This document shows, one piece after another, positions 14,182 through 21,910 of a DNA stretch of 21,910 nt (within the stretch, counting starts at the first letter, position 1; every line of letters begins with the position of its first letter). This DNA comes from Euryarchaeota archaeon UBA170 (lineage in GTDB: Archaea; Thermoplasmatota; Poseidoniia; Poseidoniales; Thalassarchaeaceae): contig DALF01000053.1 of assembly GCA_002499345.1 (NCBI GenBank), positions 1 to 21,910 on the forward strand, given 5' to 3'. The translations under genes were made by a program, and so were the position numbers. Below the pieces are notes generated by a model. That model had not been told where the DNA came from, ran no database searches, and saw only the letters and a list, made by a program, of their open reading frames with translations.

Positions 14182-15954
14182 TCAAACAAGACTCATGTTA
14201 AAGTGAAGCCCAACATTATTCCTTCTCATCATTGATGAATTAACTACTAACTTGGAAACCAGTACTAGGTTACGGAGCTCAATAAGCTCTTGAGTAGGTT
14301 TGCAACTCATCCAATATCGCGATACCTCCTTCTCAATGTGTTCGACCCTCCTCTCAGCTCGCTCTAGTCTGGAATCGCTCTTCACCAGGCCCACATCTTG
14401 AGTCATTGTAGTCCTCAATACATCTAGATCAGTAATAAGCGGAATATTCTCGATCAATAGCCCGAGGTCTTCTGATCTCCATCTAGGGAGATTTCCTATC
14501 AAATCGCCCAACTCTCCGCCATTCCATCTTTCAATAATATCTCTGGATGCTCTGCCTGAGTAAACAACAGCCTCCAGTAGACTGTTAGAAGCCAGCCTGT
14601 TGGCGCCATGAAGACCAGTACAAGCAACCTCTCCAATAGCATATAGCCCCGGCATCGGAGATCCCTCAAACTCAACTCTTCCAACCCTATCTACAGAGAC
14701 TCCTCCTACCATATAATGAGCAGCTGGAGTGACTGGAATAGGATCTATTCCCATTTCTATCCCTTCTTCTTGCAACCTTCCGGAGATAGTCGGAAATGAA
14801 TTATGCAGTTCGTCCCTATCCAGATGCTCTGTAACAAGAAGTACATGCGGCGAGCCCAATCGCTTCATCTCTGTATCAATCGCTCTAGCCACTACGTCCC
14901 TGGTCCCGAGACTTCCCTTGGGCGAGTAGTTCAACATGAACGAGTACACAGAAGGATCAACATTACTCCCAGATGACCTCCAGTCGGAATATTCTTTCAT
15001 AGTCATCAGGACTGCACCATGGCCTCTCAGGGCCTCAGTTATCAAGAAGGGCTTGGGATTATTGGAGTGAAGAGCAGTCGGATGAAACTGAATGAACTCC
15101 ATGTCCCTTATGTCTGCCCCGGACCTACTGGCCATGGCAACTCCATCACCTGTGGCAATTGAGGGATTAGTTGTTGCTTTATGCATCATCCCCGCACCCC
15201 CAGTCGCTAGAACTACCACTCTAGATGGAAGCGTCCACACCACTCCCTCGGGAGATAGGCACCACACTCCTGATACTCCTCGGCTTGGATTTCCGTGGTC
15301 TTTTCGGATCAGATCTACGGCCATCCAGTTCTCTAATATCGTTAGATTTGAATCAGACTCGTCCGAGGCTACTTCCGCCAAAGCACGTTCTATCTCAGCA
15401 CCAGTTCTGTCTCTAGTATGAAAAATCCTAGCTCCACTATGGCCTCCTTCTATAGCCAGGTCATATTCTCCCGAGGAATTATGATCAAACTCCACTCCAT
15501 GTTCAATCAAATCCCTAATTCTATCCGAGGCCTCTGAGATAACACTCCTGACTACTCTCTCATCACACAGTCCTGAACCGGCCTCCAGGGTATCTCTGAC
15601 GTGTGACTCCAATCCATCTAAATCATTAGGATCCAATACGCCAGCTATCCCTCCCTGTGCCCAATTAGTGGATGAAGTCGAAACCTCCTTCTTGGTAACA
15701 ACTGCAACGCTAAGCCCAGATCTAGCGCATTCAACCGCTAAGAATAGTCCCGCTATTCCGGAGCCTATCACCGCAACATCAACAGGCGCGAGATTCACTT
15801 CTCCATTCTCGCCGTTCACAAGATACCCACGACGACCCCCCCTAGAATCTTCTCCATTAATGATCCTCCGCGGCGGAGTGATGAATACTTCGGAACCGTT
15901 GTGCTGAACCGTAGGAAGCCTCAACATTGATAGGCGTAAAGGCGGGGAGGTCAT
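14182..15954 (-). CDS. nadB: L-aspartate oxidase
   Basis: A flavoprotein that oxidises L-aspartate to iminoaspartate, the first step of de novo NAD synthesis. FAD motif 'VIGSGIAGLF' (62-71), 'SSTNWAQGGIAG' (about 94-105), 'MEFIQFHPTAL', 'VTPAAHYMVGGV' and 'GLHGANRLASNSLLEAVVY' are all present. PAAHY (rather than the PTxHY of succinate dehydrogenase) and the C-terminal 'ELRNLVLVSKLVVNSSMMRR' separate NadB from SdhA/FrdA. As drawn it has 590 residues because of about 57 residues before the FAD domain, longer than usual. Internal GTG codons at residues 46 and 53 are possible starts, but none has a convincing ribosome binding site, so the start is uncertain. No nadA or nadC is adjacent. It diverges from smc across a 43-base gap. 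Confidence 0.92.
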   Translation of the reverse strand: MTSPPLRLSMLRLPTVQHNGSEVFITPPRRIINGEDSRGGRRGYLVNGENGEVNLAPVDVAVIGSGIAGLFLAVECARSGLSVAVVTKKEVSTSSTNWAQGGIAGVLDPNDLDGLESHVRDTLEAGSGLCDERVVRSVISEASDRIRDLIEHGVEFDHNSSGEYDLAIEGGHSGARIFHTRDRTGAEIERALAEVASDESDSNLTILENWMAVDLIRKDHGNPSRGVSGVWCLSPEGVVWTLPSRVVVLATGGAGMMHKATTNPSIATGDGVAMASRSGADIRDMEFIQFHPTALHSNNPKPFLITEALRGHGAVLMTMKEYSDWRSSGSNVDPSVYSFMLNYSPKGSLGTRDVVARAIDTEMKRLGSPHVLLVTEHLDRDELHNSFPTISGRLQEEGIEMGIDPIPVTPAAHYMVGGVSVDRVGRVEFEGSPMPGLYAIGEVACTGLHGANRLASNSLLEAVVYSGRASRDIIERWNGGELGDLIGNLPRWRSEDLGLLIENIPLITDLDVLRTTMTQDVGLVKSDSRLERAERRVEHIEKEVSRYWMSCKPTQELIELRNLVLVSKLVVNSSMMRRNNVGLHFNMSLV

Positions 15955-15966
15955 GAATGGTGTCAG

Positions 15967-15981
15967 CGGGAAATTTTCCCG
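15967..15981. promoter_or_regulatory. Palindrome between nadB and smc (CGGGAAA-T-TTTCCCG)
   Basis: A perfect inverted repeat of 7-base arms around one central base occupies a third of the 43-base gap between the divergent nadB and smc starts. Its size and symmetry are those of a dimeric repressor site, and the AAATTTT core could also serve as an AT-rich promoter element. It is a candidate shared operator; no matching consensus is known to me. Confidence 0.45.
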
Positions 15982-15997
15982 ATACTAAGGTGATGGG

Positions 15998-18900
15998 ATG
16001 CATCTCAAAAGAATAGAAGTCGAGAACTTCAAATCATTTGGCGGTGACATGGTAATCCCATTTGATAAGGGATTCACAGCTATTACTGGCCCCAACGGCA
16101 GTGGAAAATCCAATTCTGGCGATGCCATACAGTTTGTATTGGGCCCCAAGTCAACCAAGGCACTCAGGGCGTCCAATGTGTCCGAGCTTATCTTCAACGG
16201 AGGAGGCAGGGGAAAGGCCGCTAAGCACATGTCAGTCACCCTTGTCTTTGCTAATGTGCCCGAACACGATGGTAGGAGGCGTCTGAGAATCGAGGAAGAC
16301 GAGGTGTCTTTTACCAGATCTGTGAGGTTAAACAGAAAGGGAGACCCAATCTCTTCCTTCAGAATAGGCGATAAATCATCCACTGCAACAGAGATGCGAA
16401 GAGTTCTCGCAGAAGCTGGTCTCAGAGGGGATGGCTACAACATAGTACTACAAGGCGATGTTACAAACCTAGCTACCATGACTCCGCACAAGAGAAGAGG
16501 GGTTCTGGAAGACGTCGCCGGCGTCACTGCTTATGATGATGAAATCAGAAGAGCTACGACCCAGAGAAAGCACGTCGAAAGTAGCATAGAGACAATTGAT
16601 CTTCTTGAAGACGACAAGAAGAAGCAACTCAAACAACTCTCCAAGGAGAGGGAGCAGGCACTCAAGTACAAGGAAATTAAAGAGGAATTCGACAAGTCCA
16701 GAGTGACTCTTTATCAATCCAGATATAGGAATCGTCTCGACGAGGTAAGCCTTCTGGGCAACGAGAGAACTGATTATTCCGAGAGGGTCAAGGGCCTAGG
16801 TGGCTCCCTAGCGGATGGAAACAAGAAACTCGACTCATTCGACACAGAATTGGTTTCGGTCGAGTCCGAATTGAGACAAGCCCTAGCTGGAGACGCTCAG
16901 AGAATTATGGAGAGTATCCGTCAACATGAGATAGAAATAGAAACAGGATCAGATAGAATCGGCGACCAAAGAAAGATTATCTCAAATTCAAAGGAAGAAA
17001 CATCAACTCTCCAAAAGGAGCTAGAAAGGGCTTTGAAAGCCAAAAATGAAGCTAACGACAAACTCCGTTCTGCCAAGGAATCACTAGATGAGTCTGAGCA
17101 GTCACTTATCGATTCCGCCAAGGAAGAGGCAGATGCCAGGAAGGCCATAGAATCAGGGGACAAGTTCGCTAGAGATCTAAATAGGGCTCTAGGAAAGGCT
17201 AGTGACAGAGTTTCTGAGGCTCAAGATGCATACGCGCAGGCACAATTGGAATCTGACAGGGCCGAGCAGGTATCTCAATTGGCCTCAGAGAATCTAGCCG
17301 ATCTCGAGGAAAAGTTCGAGGAAGCAACAATGATTAGGGATGATCTAGATCTAGTTGGCGAAGATATTCATAACTCCGAGCCAGAATCTGACAGGTCCTC
17401 ATTAGCTGATGACCTAAGGAGGCTCCAAAAGCAAGAATCCGAACTCAGAACTGATAGGGATAGAGCAGAGATTAGACTTAGGGATGCTGAAAGAGAACTC
17501 AGTAAAGCCAGAGCAAGGCAGGAAGCTAGATCATCAGCACCCGGATCAGCAATCACGATTGCCGCTCTAACTAAACTCAGGGAGAGTGGTCAGATTTCAG
17601 GTATTTTAGGCACTCTTGGAGAACTTACTTCGCCTAAGGACCAATCACACGAGGAGGCACTCGCAACTGCTCTTGGGAACGGCTTGAGGAGCATTGTAGT
17701 CAGGAATGACGAAGTCGCCGCAGAGTGCATCAAATGGTTAAGGCAGAATAGCGGCGGTAGGGCTACATTCCTCCCACTGAATAAGCTGAAAGTTTCTAGG
17801 CCACAGGGAAGGACCCTTATCGTAGCAAGAAACCCTGGAATAATTGGATTCGCCAAAGATCTACTGGATTACGACCAAGAGGTAGAGATTGCCGTCACCT
17901 ACGCTAGTAGGAACACACTTCTGGTCCAATCAATGGAAGTGGCCAGGAACAATATGGGAGGAGTCAGGATGGTCACTCTTGACGGTTCGTTAATTGAGAG
18001 CTCCGGAGCTATGACTGGAGGCTCGAAATCACGAGGAAATCGTCCCGCATTCGGAGGTAATGCAGGCGGGCACTCAAGTATCGACAAGCATGAAAGATTG
18101 GTACAAGACGCCAACCTGCTCTACTCCACAGTAGATGCGGCATTGAGGGAGACAATGCTCAATCTTCAAGATCTCAGAAATAGAATCAACAATGTAGACG
18201 GTAGCGATCACTCGGTAAAACTGAGAAACTGGAAGGCCGATATGGACAGAGCCATCAAATCCCTCTCAGAGATAGAAAAGAGGATGAATATCTCCAGAGC
18301 CGAGTTCGAAACCTGTGAAGGGACAAAGTCTCTGAAAATCTCTGATGCCGAGAAGGCCAGAGTCGATTTAGAGTCAGCGCTTCAGAATCGCACAGATGCG
18401 GCAGAAGCCCTACAAGACAATACACCAGATCACCTATCCCAGATACTCAGGGCGGCCGAGAGAAAGAGGACAGAGGCCGAGAGGACTAAGCTATCTTGCG
18501 AGTCATCAATATCAACAAACGAGAGCCAGATCGTTTTGATGAATCAAAGAGTCTCGGACATCGAAACTAGAATCTCCAAGCAAAAAGAGGAAATCGTTCT
18601 GGCAGAAGCATCAATATCACAACTAGAGCTATCCATATCAACTTCAAAATCAGAGCTCATTGAACTGAAGGGCAAGTCAGAGCAATTCGATGAAGAGCAC
18701 CAGATCCTCACAAACAGAAGGGACCAGCTTGTAGGCGAGAGGGCCAGTCTGAGGGCCACACTAGACCAACTTTCGAAAGAGAGAGAAACCATCAAGTCAA
18801 GAATCAATGAACTCAATTCTCAGATTAGGCAGAAGGCCATACTAGCAGAGGAAACTGCAGAGGAGCTAGCAGATGCTGGAGTGGCCATTCCTTCCGAAGA

Positions 18901-19927
18901 TATCCAACTACCAACAATTGCCGAGGCGGAGCGAGCGATGCAGGGGCTCGAACGCCGTCTCGGCAACCTTGGTAATGTGAATATGCTGGCCATAGATCAG
19001 TATGATGAGACTGCCGAGAGGATTTCTGCCCTCATAGAAGATGGGAAAACCCTACGATCTCGAAGAGATCACTTGGTCAGTATAGCCGAACAGCTAGAAG
19101 ACGAGAGGAAAACCAGATTCATGACTGTTTTCGAACATGTCAACAATAATTTCAGCAGAGTATACGAAATACTACAGCCATCCGGCTCCGGAAAACTAAG
19201 GCTGGAAAACTCGAAGAATCCTTTCGAAGGAGGATTAGAGATGGCCTGTGTGCCTCCGGGCAAGAGTAGGAATACTCGTAGATCAGCACTATCCGGAGGA
19301 GAGAAGTCAATGGCCGCCCTAGCTCTTATTTTTGCTATTCAAGATTACGAACCAAGTCCGTTCTACTACTTCGATGAAGTGGATCAGAACCTAGATCCAT
19401 TCAATTCAGGTAGAATAGCTACTCTCTGCAGAATAAGGAGTGAAAGAGCCCAGTTCATCATGGTGACTCTGAGAAAGGTAAGCCTATCTCTGGCTGACCA
19501 TCATATCGGCATAACTCATGCTGGAGATGGATGTAGCAGGAGAATAACGGACTTCGATAGGGCTGCCGCTATAGAACTCAGTGAGGAGCTAGAAGCTGAG
19601 AAAAAGGCCCAGGAGGAATCTAAGGCGGAGAAAGAAGCTATGCCAGATTTACCTGATCCGCAGAATATGCCAAAAGTTCCTGAACCTCTCGGAACCCCAG
19701 TCAGTTTAGGAGGCCTGGCAGAAAGAGCAGGTGTCGAAACCGAGTCAGAAAACCTCGGACCCGCAACCCTTGAAGAAGACTCAGTCATAGGCTCACTCAG
19801 GGAGAGAACCGGTGACTGGACTGAAGATATCGTTGAGAAAGAAAAGGTAATTTTTCATGATAATGATGATACTGAAGAGGCTATGGGGGACCTGCCGAAT
19901 CAACAAGTAGATGCCAGCGAGGTGTGA
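15998..19927 (+). CDS. smc: Chromosome segregation ATPase SMC with acidic C-terminal extension
   Basis: A 1309-residue SMC, the ATPase of the condensin-like complex that loops and segregates chromosomes with ScpA and ScpB. Walker A is GPNGSGKS (31-38); the Q-loop is near Q152 in 'VLQGDV'. Two long coiled-coil arms (about 165-515 and 685-1020) flank a hinge (about 530-675) ending in 'GAMTGGS'. The C-terminal head has the signature LSGGEKS (about 1098-1104) and Walker B 'YYFDEVDQNLD' (about 1123-1133); the usual 'DAALD' is DQNLD. The head ends near residue 1190, after which about 115 residues rich in Glu, Asp and Pro follow, not present in ordinary SMC proteins of about 1170-1190 residues. ATG follows AGGTGAT (15988-15994). 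The GTGA at its end overlaps the scpA region. Confidence 0.96.
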   Translation: MHLKRIEVENFKSFGGDMVIPFDKGFTAITGPNGSGKSNSGDAIQFVLGPKSTKALRASNVSELIFNGGGRGKAAKHMSVTLVFANVPEHDGRRRLRIEEDEVSFTRSVRLNRKGDPISSFRIGDKSSTATEMRRVLAEAGLRGDGYNIVLQGDVTNLATMTPHKRRGVLEDVAGVTAYDDEIRRATTQRKHVESSIETIDLLEDDKKKQLKQLSKEREQALKYKEIKEEFDKSRVTLYQSRYRNRLDEVSLLGNERTDYSERVKGLGGSLADGNKKLDSFDTELVSVESELRQALAGDAQRIMESIRQHEIEIETGSDRIGDQRKIISNSKEETSTLQKELERALKAKNEANDKLRSAKESLDESEQSLIDSAKEEADARKAIESGDKFARDLNRALGKASDRVSEAQDAYAQAQLESDRAEQVSQLASENLADLEEKFEEATMIRDDLDLVGEDIHNSEPESDRSSLADDLRRLQKQESELRTDRDRAEIRLRDAERELSKARARQEARSSAPGSAITIAALTKLRESGQISGILGTLGELTSPKDQSHEEALATALGNGLRSIVVRNDEVAAECIKWLRQNSGGRATFLPLNKLKVSRPQGRTLIVARNPGIIGFAKDLLDYDQEVEIAVTYASRNTLLVQSMEVARNNMGGVRMVTLDGSLIESSGAMTGGSKSRGNRPAFGGNAGGHSSIDKHERLVQDANLLYSTVDAALRETMLNLQDLRNRINNVDGSDHSVKLRNWKADMDRAIKSLSEIEKRMNISRAEFETCEGTKSLKISDAEKARVDLESALQNRTDAAEALQDNTPDHLSQILRAAERKRTEAERTKLSCESSISTNESQIVLMNQRVSDIETRISKQKEEIVLAEASISQLELSISTSKSELIELKGKSEQFDEEHQILTNRRDQLVGERASLRATLDQLSKERETIKSRINELNSQIRQKAILAEETAEELADAGVAIPSEDIQLPTIAEAERAMQGLERRLGNLGNVNMLAIDQYDETAERISALIEDGKTLRSRRDHLVSIAEQLEDERKTRFMTVFEHVNNNFSRVYEILQPSGSGKLRLENSKNPFEGGLEMACVPPGKSRNTRRSALSGGEKSMAALALIFAIQDYEPSPFYYFDEVDQNLDPFNSGRIATLCRIRSERAQFIMVTLRKVSLSLADHHIGITHAGDGCSRRITDFDRAAAIELSEELEAEKKAQEESKAEKEAMPDLPDPQNMPKVPEPLGTPVSLGGLAERAGVETESENLGPATLEEDSVIGSLRERTGDWTEDIVEKEKVIFHDNDDTEEAMGDLPNQQVDASEV
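19919..19924 (+). promoter_or_regulatory. Ribosome binding site that decides the scpA start
   Basis: GAGGTG at the very end of smc is five bases before the ATG at 19930. The GTG at 19924, which opens the longest frame, is part of this site and so is unlikely to be the start. Confidence 0.65.
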
Positions 19928-19929
19928 AG

Positions 19930-20934
19930 ATGGCGGTTCTAGATGGTCAGGCGATGAGGGACGATATCGTCTCAAGACTACTGGGCGGGGAGCCAGACTT
20001 AGCAACTAGTAAGTATCTGGATAGAATTTCTGAATTGGCCAGTATGGAAGAGGCTGAGCACCAATTTCTAATCGATCCATTCGACAGGTCAGTAGCTCTA
20101 GTTTTTCAGATGTTTCAGAGCACTGATTTAGATCCGTGGGATGTAGATCTTTCCAGCTTCTTGGAAATGTTTTCAAAGAGGATAGAGGCCTCCGAGAATA
20201 TCGATTTACCAACATGCGGTAGGCTGATTAGAATGGCTTGGTCAATACTACGGAGTCAAGCTTCCGCACTAATCGAGAAGCAGGAGAGAGCATTCGATTT
20301 CGAGGAGGAGGATACATGGGATTTCGAAGGAGGTTGGGAAACCGATTTCGATGACGAGGATTACAACTTCTCAGTGGGGGTGTTATCTGGCGCTGCCGAC
20401 AATGTACTTCCCACTATCTTCGAAGGCAGGGTTCATCGTGACGAAGGGCGCCCAGTAACTCTTGGGGAACTACTGATGGGCCTACAGGAAGCAGGTAGGT
20501 TGGCAGAGGAGCAAAGGACTAGGGAGAGAATAGCGCAGGAGAGGAGAGAGGCTCTTTCTACTGCTCGTGAGAGATTCAAGGGAAGCCTACACATCGAAGA
20601 TCTAGAGGGAGATTTGGAAAGGACCTGGTACGCATTGAAGAACAGGGCTATCTCAAAGAACGAGTCTGTTGGTCTTCGAGAGGTATCCGAGGAGTTGATG
20701 GCAATGGCTCTGGATTCTGGTGTCGAACAAGGGGAAGCCAAAGCAGAGGCCCAAGTGACTGCATTAGTTTCTGCACTATTTCTTACCAACAGGGGGTATA
20801 CCGAATTATCTCAGGAGCCAGGCAGGAACGGCAAGGTAAATTTGGTTCCGTTATGGGGAGATGATGATAGCTTCTCTGAGCTAACTGCAAAGCTCCATCC
20901 TGGAGAGGTCAAGGGAGTGGGATTCAATGAGTGA
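19930..20934 (+). CDS. scpA: Segregation and condensation protein A (kleisin)
   Basis: A 334-residue kleisin that bridges the two SMC heads. The N-terminal helical domain (45-115) shows the ScpA pattern: 'FDRSVALVFQMFQSTDLDPWDV' region (51-72), then 'DLPTCGRLIRMAWSILRSQA' (92-111), equal to the conserved helix that contacts the SMC neck. Next is a linker with a strikingly acidic and aromatic patch (122-147, many Asp/Glu with Trp and Phe) and a charged helix (about 190-216). The C-terminal winged helix (about 222-308) includes 'VTALVSALFLTNRGYTEL' (276-293), which binds the SMC head. It is longer than most bacterial ScpA (about 250 residues) because of the linker. The frame opens at GTG 19924, but ATG 19930 has the better ribosome binding site. 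It overlaps scpB by 8 bases. Confidence 0.93.
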   Translation: MAVLDGQAMRDDIVSRLLGGEPDLATSKYLDRISELASMEEAEHQFLIDPFDRSVALVFQMFQSTDLDPWDVDLSSFLEMFSKRIEASENIDLPTCGRLIRMAWSILRSQASALIEKQERAFDFEEEDTWDFEGGWETDFDDEDYNFSVGVLSGAADNVLPTIFEGRVHRDEGRPVTLGELLMGLQEAGRLAEEQRTRERIAQERREALSTARERFKGSLHIEDLEGDLERTWYALKNRAISKNESVGLREVSEELMAMALDSGVEQGEAKAEAQVTALVSALFLTNRGYTELSQEPGRNGKVNLVPLWGDDDSFSELTAKLHPGEVKGVGFNE

Positions 20935-21553
20935 AGGGACAAGTCTACCTACTCTCCTCGAGGCTATTCTTTTTGGAGCTGGGAGATCAATGTCAGTAGA
21001 TGAGCTAGCATCTCTCCTTTCCATGAGGAACTTCCAAATCTCAGAGGGATTGGGAGAATTGAAAACTATCATGGATTCCAGGAAAAACTCAGCTCTACAA
21101 TTGACAGACGTTTCAGGAAGGTGGATAATTGAGGTCAAGCCAGACATCTCTCCTTCTTTGCCTGAGTCTTTCAAACCAGAAATCCCGCAAAGACTTCTCC
21201 CAGCGGCGGCTTTGATTGCTTATCATCAACCAATGCCCCAGGCTCAGTTGCGCGATATGCTCGGACCCAAGGCTTATGATCACGTCAGAGACCTAGCAAG
21301 CCTTGGACTGATCGACAAGAGAAGAGATGGCCTCACTAGGAGGCTAACTACCACTAGGAGATTCGCAGAGTACTTCGGATGTCCAGAAATTGAATACCGA
21401 AAGGTCAGAGCGTGGTTCAGAGACGAAGCGTCCAAACTAGGTTTGACAAGTGCCCAATTAGCGGCTTCTCTCGCCCCAGATGAACAGATGACTATTTCTG
21501 AGTTTACTGGAGAGGGTGGAGAAAGAGAAATCGATGCTCAGGCCGAAGAGTGA
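20927..21553 (+). CDS. scpB: Segregation and condensation protein B
   Basis: A 208-residue protein with two winged-helix domains that binds the ScpA linker as a dimer and tunes the SMC ATPase. The first domain (about 6-78) begins 'LPTLLEAILFGAGRSMSVDE', equal to the ScpB start where it aligns with 'leAlLFaagepls'. The second (about 88-152) has 'LPAAALIAYHQPMPQAQLRD' (91-110) and ends 'RRFAEYFGC', the family's 'F.eyFGl'. The last 50 residues are charged and probably flexible. The ATG lies inside the end of scpA (8-base overlap) with no strong ribosome binding site, which fits translational coupling. It ends one base from the stop of the gene on the other strand. Confidence 0.92.
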   Translation: MSEGTSLPTLLEAILFGAGRSMSVDELASLLSMRNFQISEGLGELKTIMDSRKNSALQLTDVSGRWIIEVKPDISPSLPESFKPEIPQRLLPAAALIAYHQPMPQAQLRDMLGPKAYDHVRDLASLGLIDKRRDGLTRRLTTTRRFAEYFGCPEIEYRKVRAWFRDEASKLGLTSAQLAASLAPDEQMTISEFTGEGGEREIDAQAEE

Positions 21554-21554
21554 T

Positions 21555-21908
21555 CTACCATCCATGAGTCTTCCCAGATCCTCGATGGCCAATTATTCTA
21601 GGACTCCCCCAAGGAATTCCATTCTCGTGATCTAGGTTCCAACTTTCTTCGGAACCTTCCCATAGCATCCTTCTTCCTTGTTCGGAGATAATCTCGGACT
21701 TTCTTTTTCTGCTCAATTCTGACCAGCTAGGCAGATTGTCACCAGCCTCTTTGATCAAATCAGCCTTCTCTCCAAGTGTTGATGAGCTTAGCCGAGCCAT
21801 CCATTCGTCATCAAGTGGTTGACTCGCTGGCCTCGGCCATCTGAAACTGCCGTCCGGCTTCGAAACAACATCAGGATTCATATGGTCCGAGACAATTGAA
21901 ACTCCAGC
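21555..21908 (-). CDS. C-terminal part of an unidentified protein (partial)
   Basis: On the minus strand a frame is open from the window edge to TAG at 21555-21557. An ATG at 21881 would give 108 residues, but nine more codons upstream (AGVSIVSDH) stay open to the edge, so this may equally be the end of a longer protein. The sequence is soluble, charged, and Trp-rich (six Trp), with 'FRWPRPASQPLDDEWMARLS' near the middle-left and a final 'GHRGSGKTHGW'. The GSGKT looks like a P-loop fragment but is at the extreme C-terminus without the following helix, so it is not a nucleotide site. I do not recognise the family. It is convergent with scpB, with one base between the stops. Confidence 0.5.
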   Translation of the reverse strand, partial: AGVSIVSDHMNPDVVSKPDGSFRWPRPASQPLDDEWMARLSSSTLGEKADLIKEAGDNLPSWSELSRKRKSEIISEQGRRMLWEGSEESWNLDHENGIPWGSPRIIGHRGSGKTHGW

Positions 21909-21910
21909 TC

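Noticed and set aside
14182..15954. Succinate dehydrogenase / fumarate reductase flavoprotein for the minus-strand gene
   Set aside because: The PAAHY motif and the NadB-type C-terminus (ELRNLV…MMRR), and lack of neighbouring iron-sulfur subunit genes, favour L-aspartate oxidase.
21560..21575. GSGKT near the end of the last minus-strand frame as a P-loop
   Set aside because: It is at the extreme C-terminus with no following helix or Walker B, so it cannot form a nucleotide-binding site.

Overview
The window looks like chromosomal DNA from a free-living archaeon, most probably a euryarchaeal / Thermoplasmatota-type lineage such as the marine group II-III (Poseidoniia-like) archaea. Supporting signs are a complete A-type (V/A-type) ATP synthase operon in the euryarchaeal order H-I-K-E-C-F-A-B-D, a geranylgeranyl reductase next to a prenyl synthase (ether-lipid synthesis), an SMC-ScpA-ScpB condensin operon, ketopantoate reductase, and GGAGGTGA-type ribosome binding sites. 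The genus-level assignment is inference from gene content only; there is no rRNA here. The gene density is very high: no gap reaches 300 bases, and three convergent gene pairs meet with overlapping or nearly touching stop codons. I see no tRNA, rRNA, CRISPR array, IS element or prophage.

Layout. (1) 1-1265, +: the last 48 codons of a polyprenyl (geranylgeranyl) diphosphate synthase, then a geranylgeranyl reductase-family flavoprotein. (2) 1262-2044, -: a UbiE/MenG-like SAM methyltransferase, convergent with the reductase and divergent from the ATPase operon. The divergent gap (2045-2101) carries a perfect palindrome. (3) 2102-10772, +: nine A-ATPase genes, atpH, I, K, E, C, F, A, B, D. The proteolipid has a cleavable-looking signal peptide and the I subunit has a His-rich linker. 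(4) 10826-14181, +: an 803-residue membrane protein that reads as an EGY-type site-2 protease homologue lacking HExxH and the normal LDG motif, fused to a large Cys- and sequon-rich outer domain. It is translationally coupled to a ketopantoate reductase (CoA pathway). (5) 14182-15954, -: L-aspartate oxidase (NAD pathway). (6) 15998-21553, +: smc, scpA and scpB, overlapping and probably translationally coupled; SMC has a roughly 115-residue acidic tail. (7) 21555 to the edge, -: the C-terminal part of an unidentified protein.

Functionally this is mostly core housekeeping: membrane lipid synthesis, energy coupling, cofactor (CoA, NAD) synthesis and chromosome organisation. The most unusual item is the predicted inactive intramembrane protease with an extracytoplasmic domain. 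Secondary points are palindromic elements in both divergent promoters, a 10-bp inverted repeat across the atpD stop codon, a small hairpin before atpK, and the SMC/ScpA acidic additions. Several start codons were placed downstream of the longest open frame because a clear GAGGTG-type site sits just before an internal ATG (atpC 5602, atpB 8742, panE 13234, scpA 19930).
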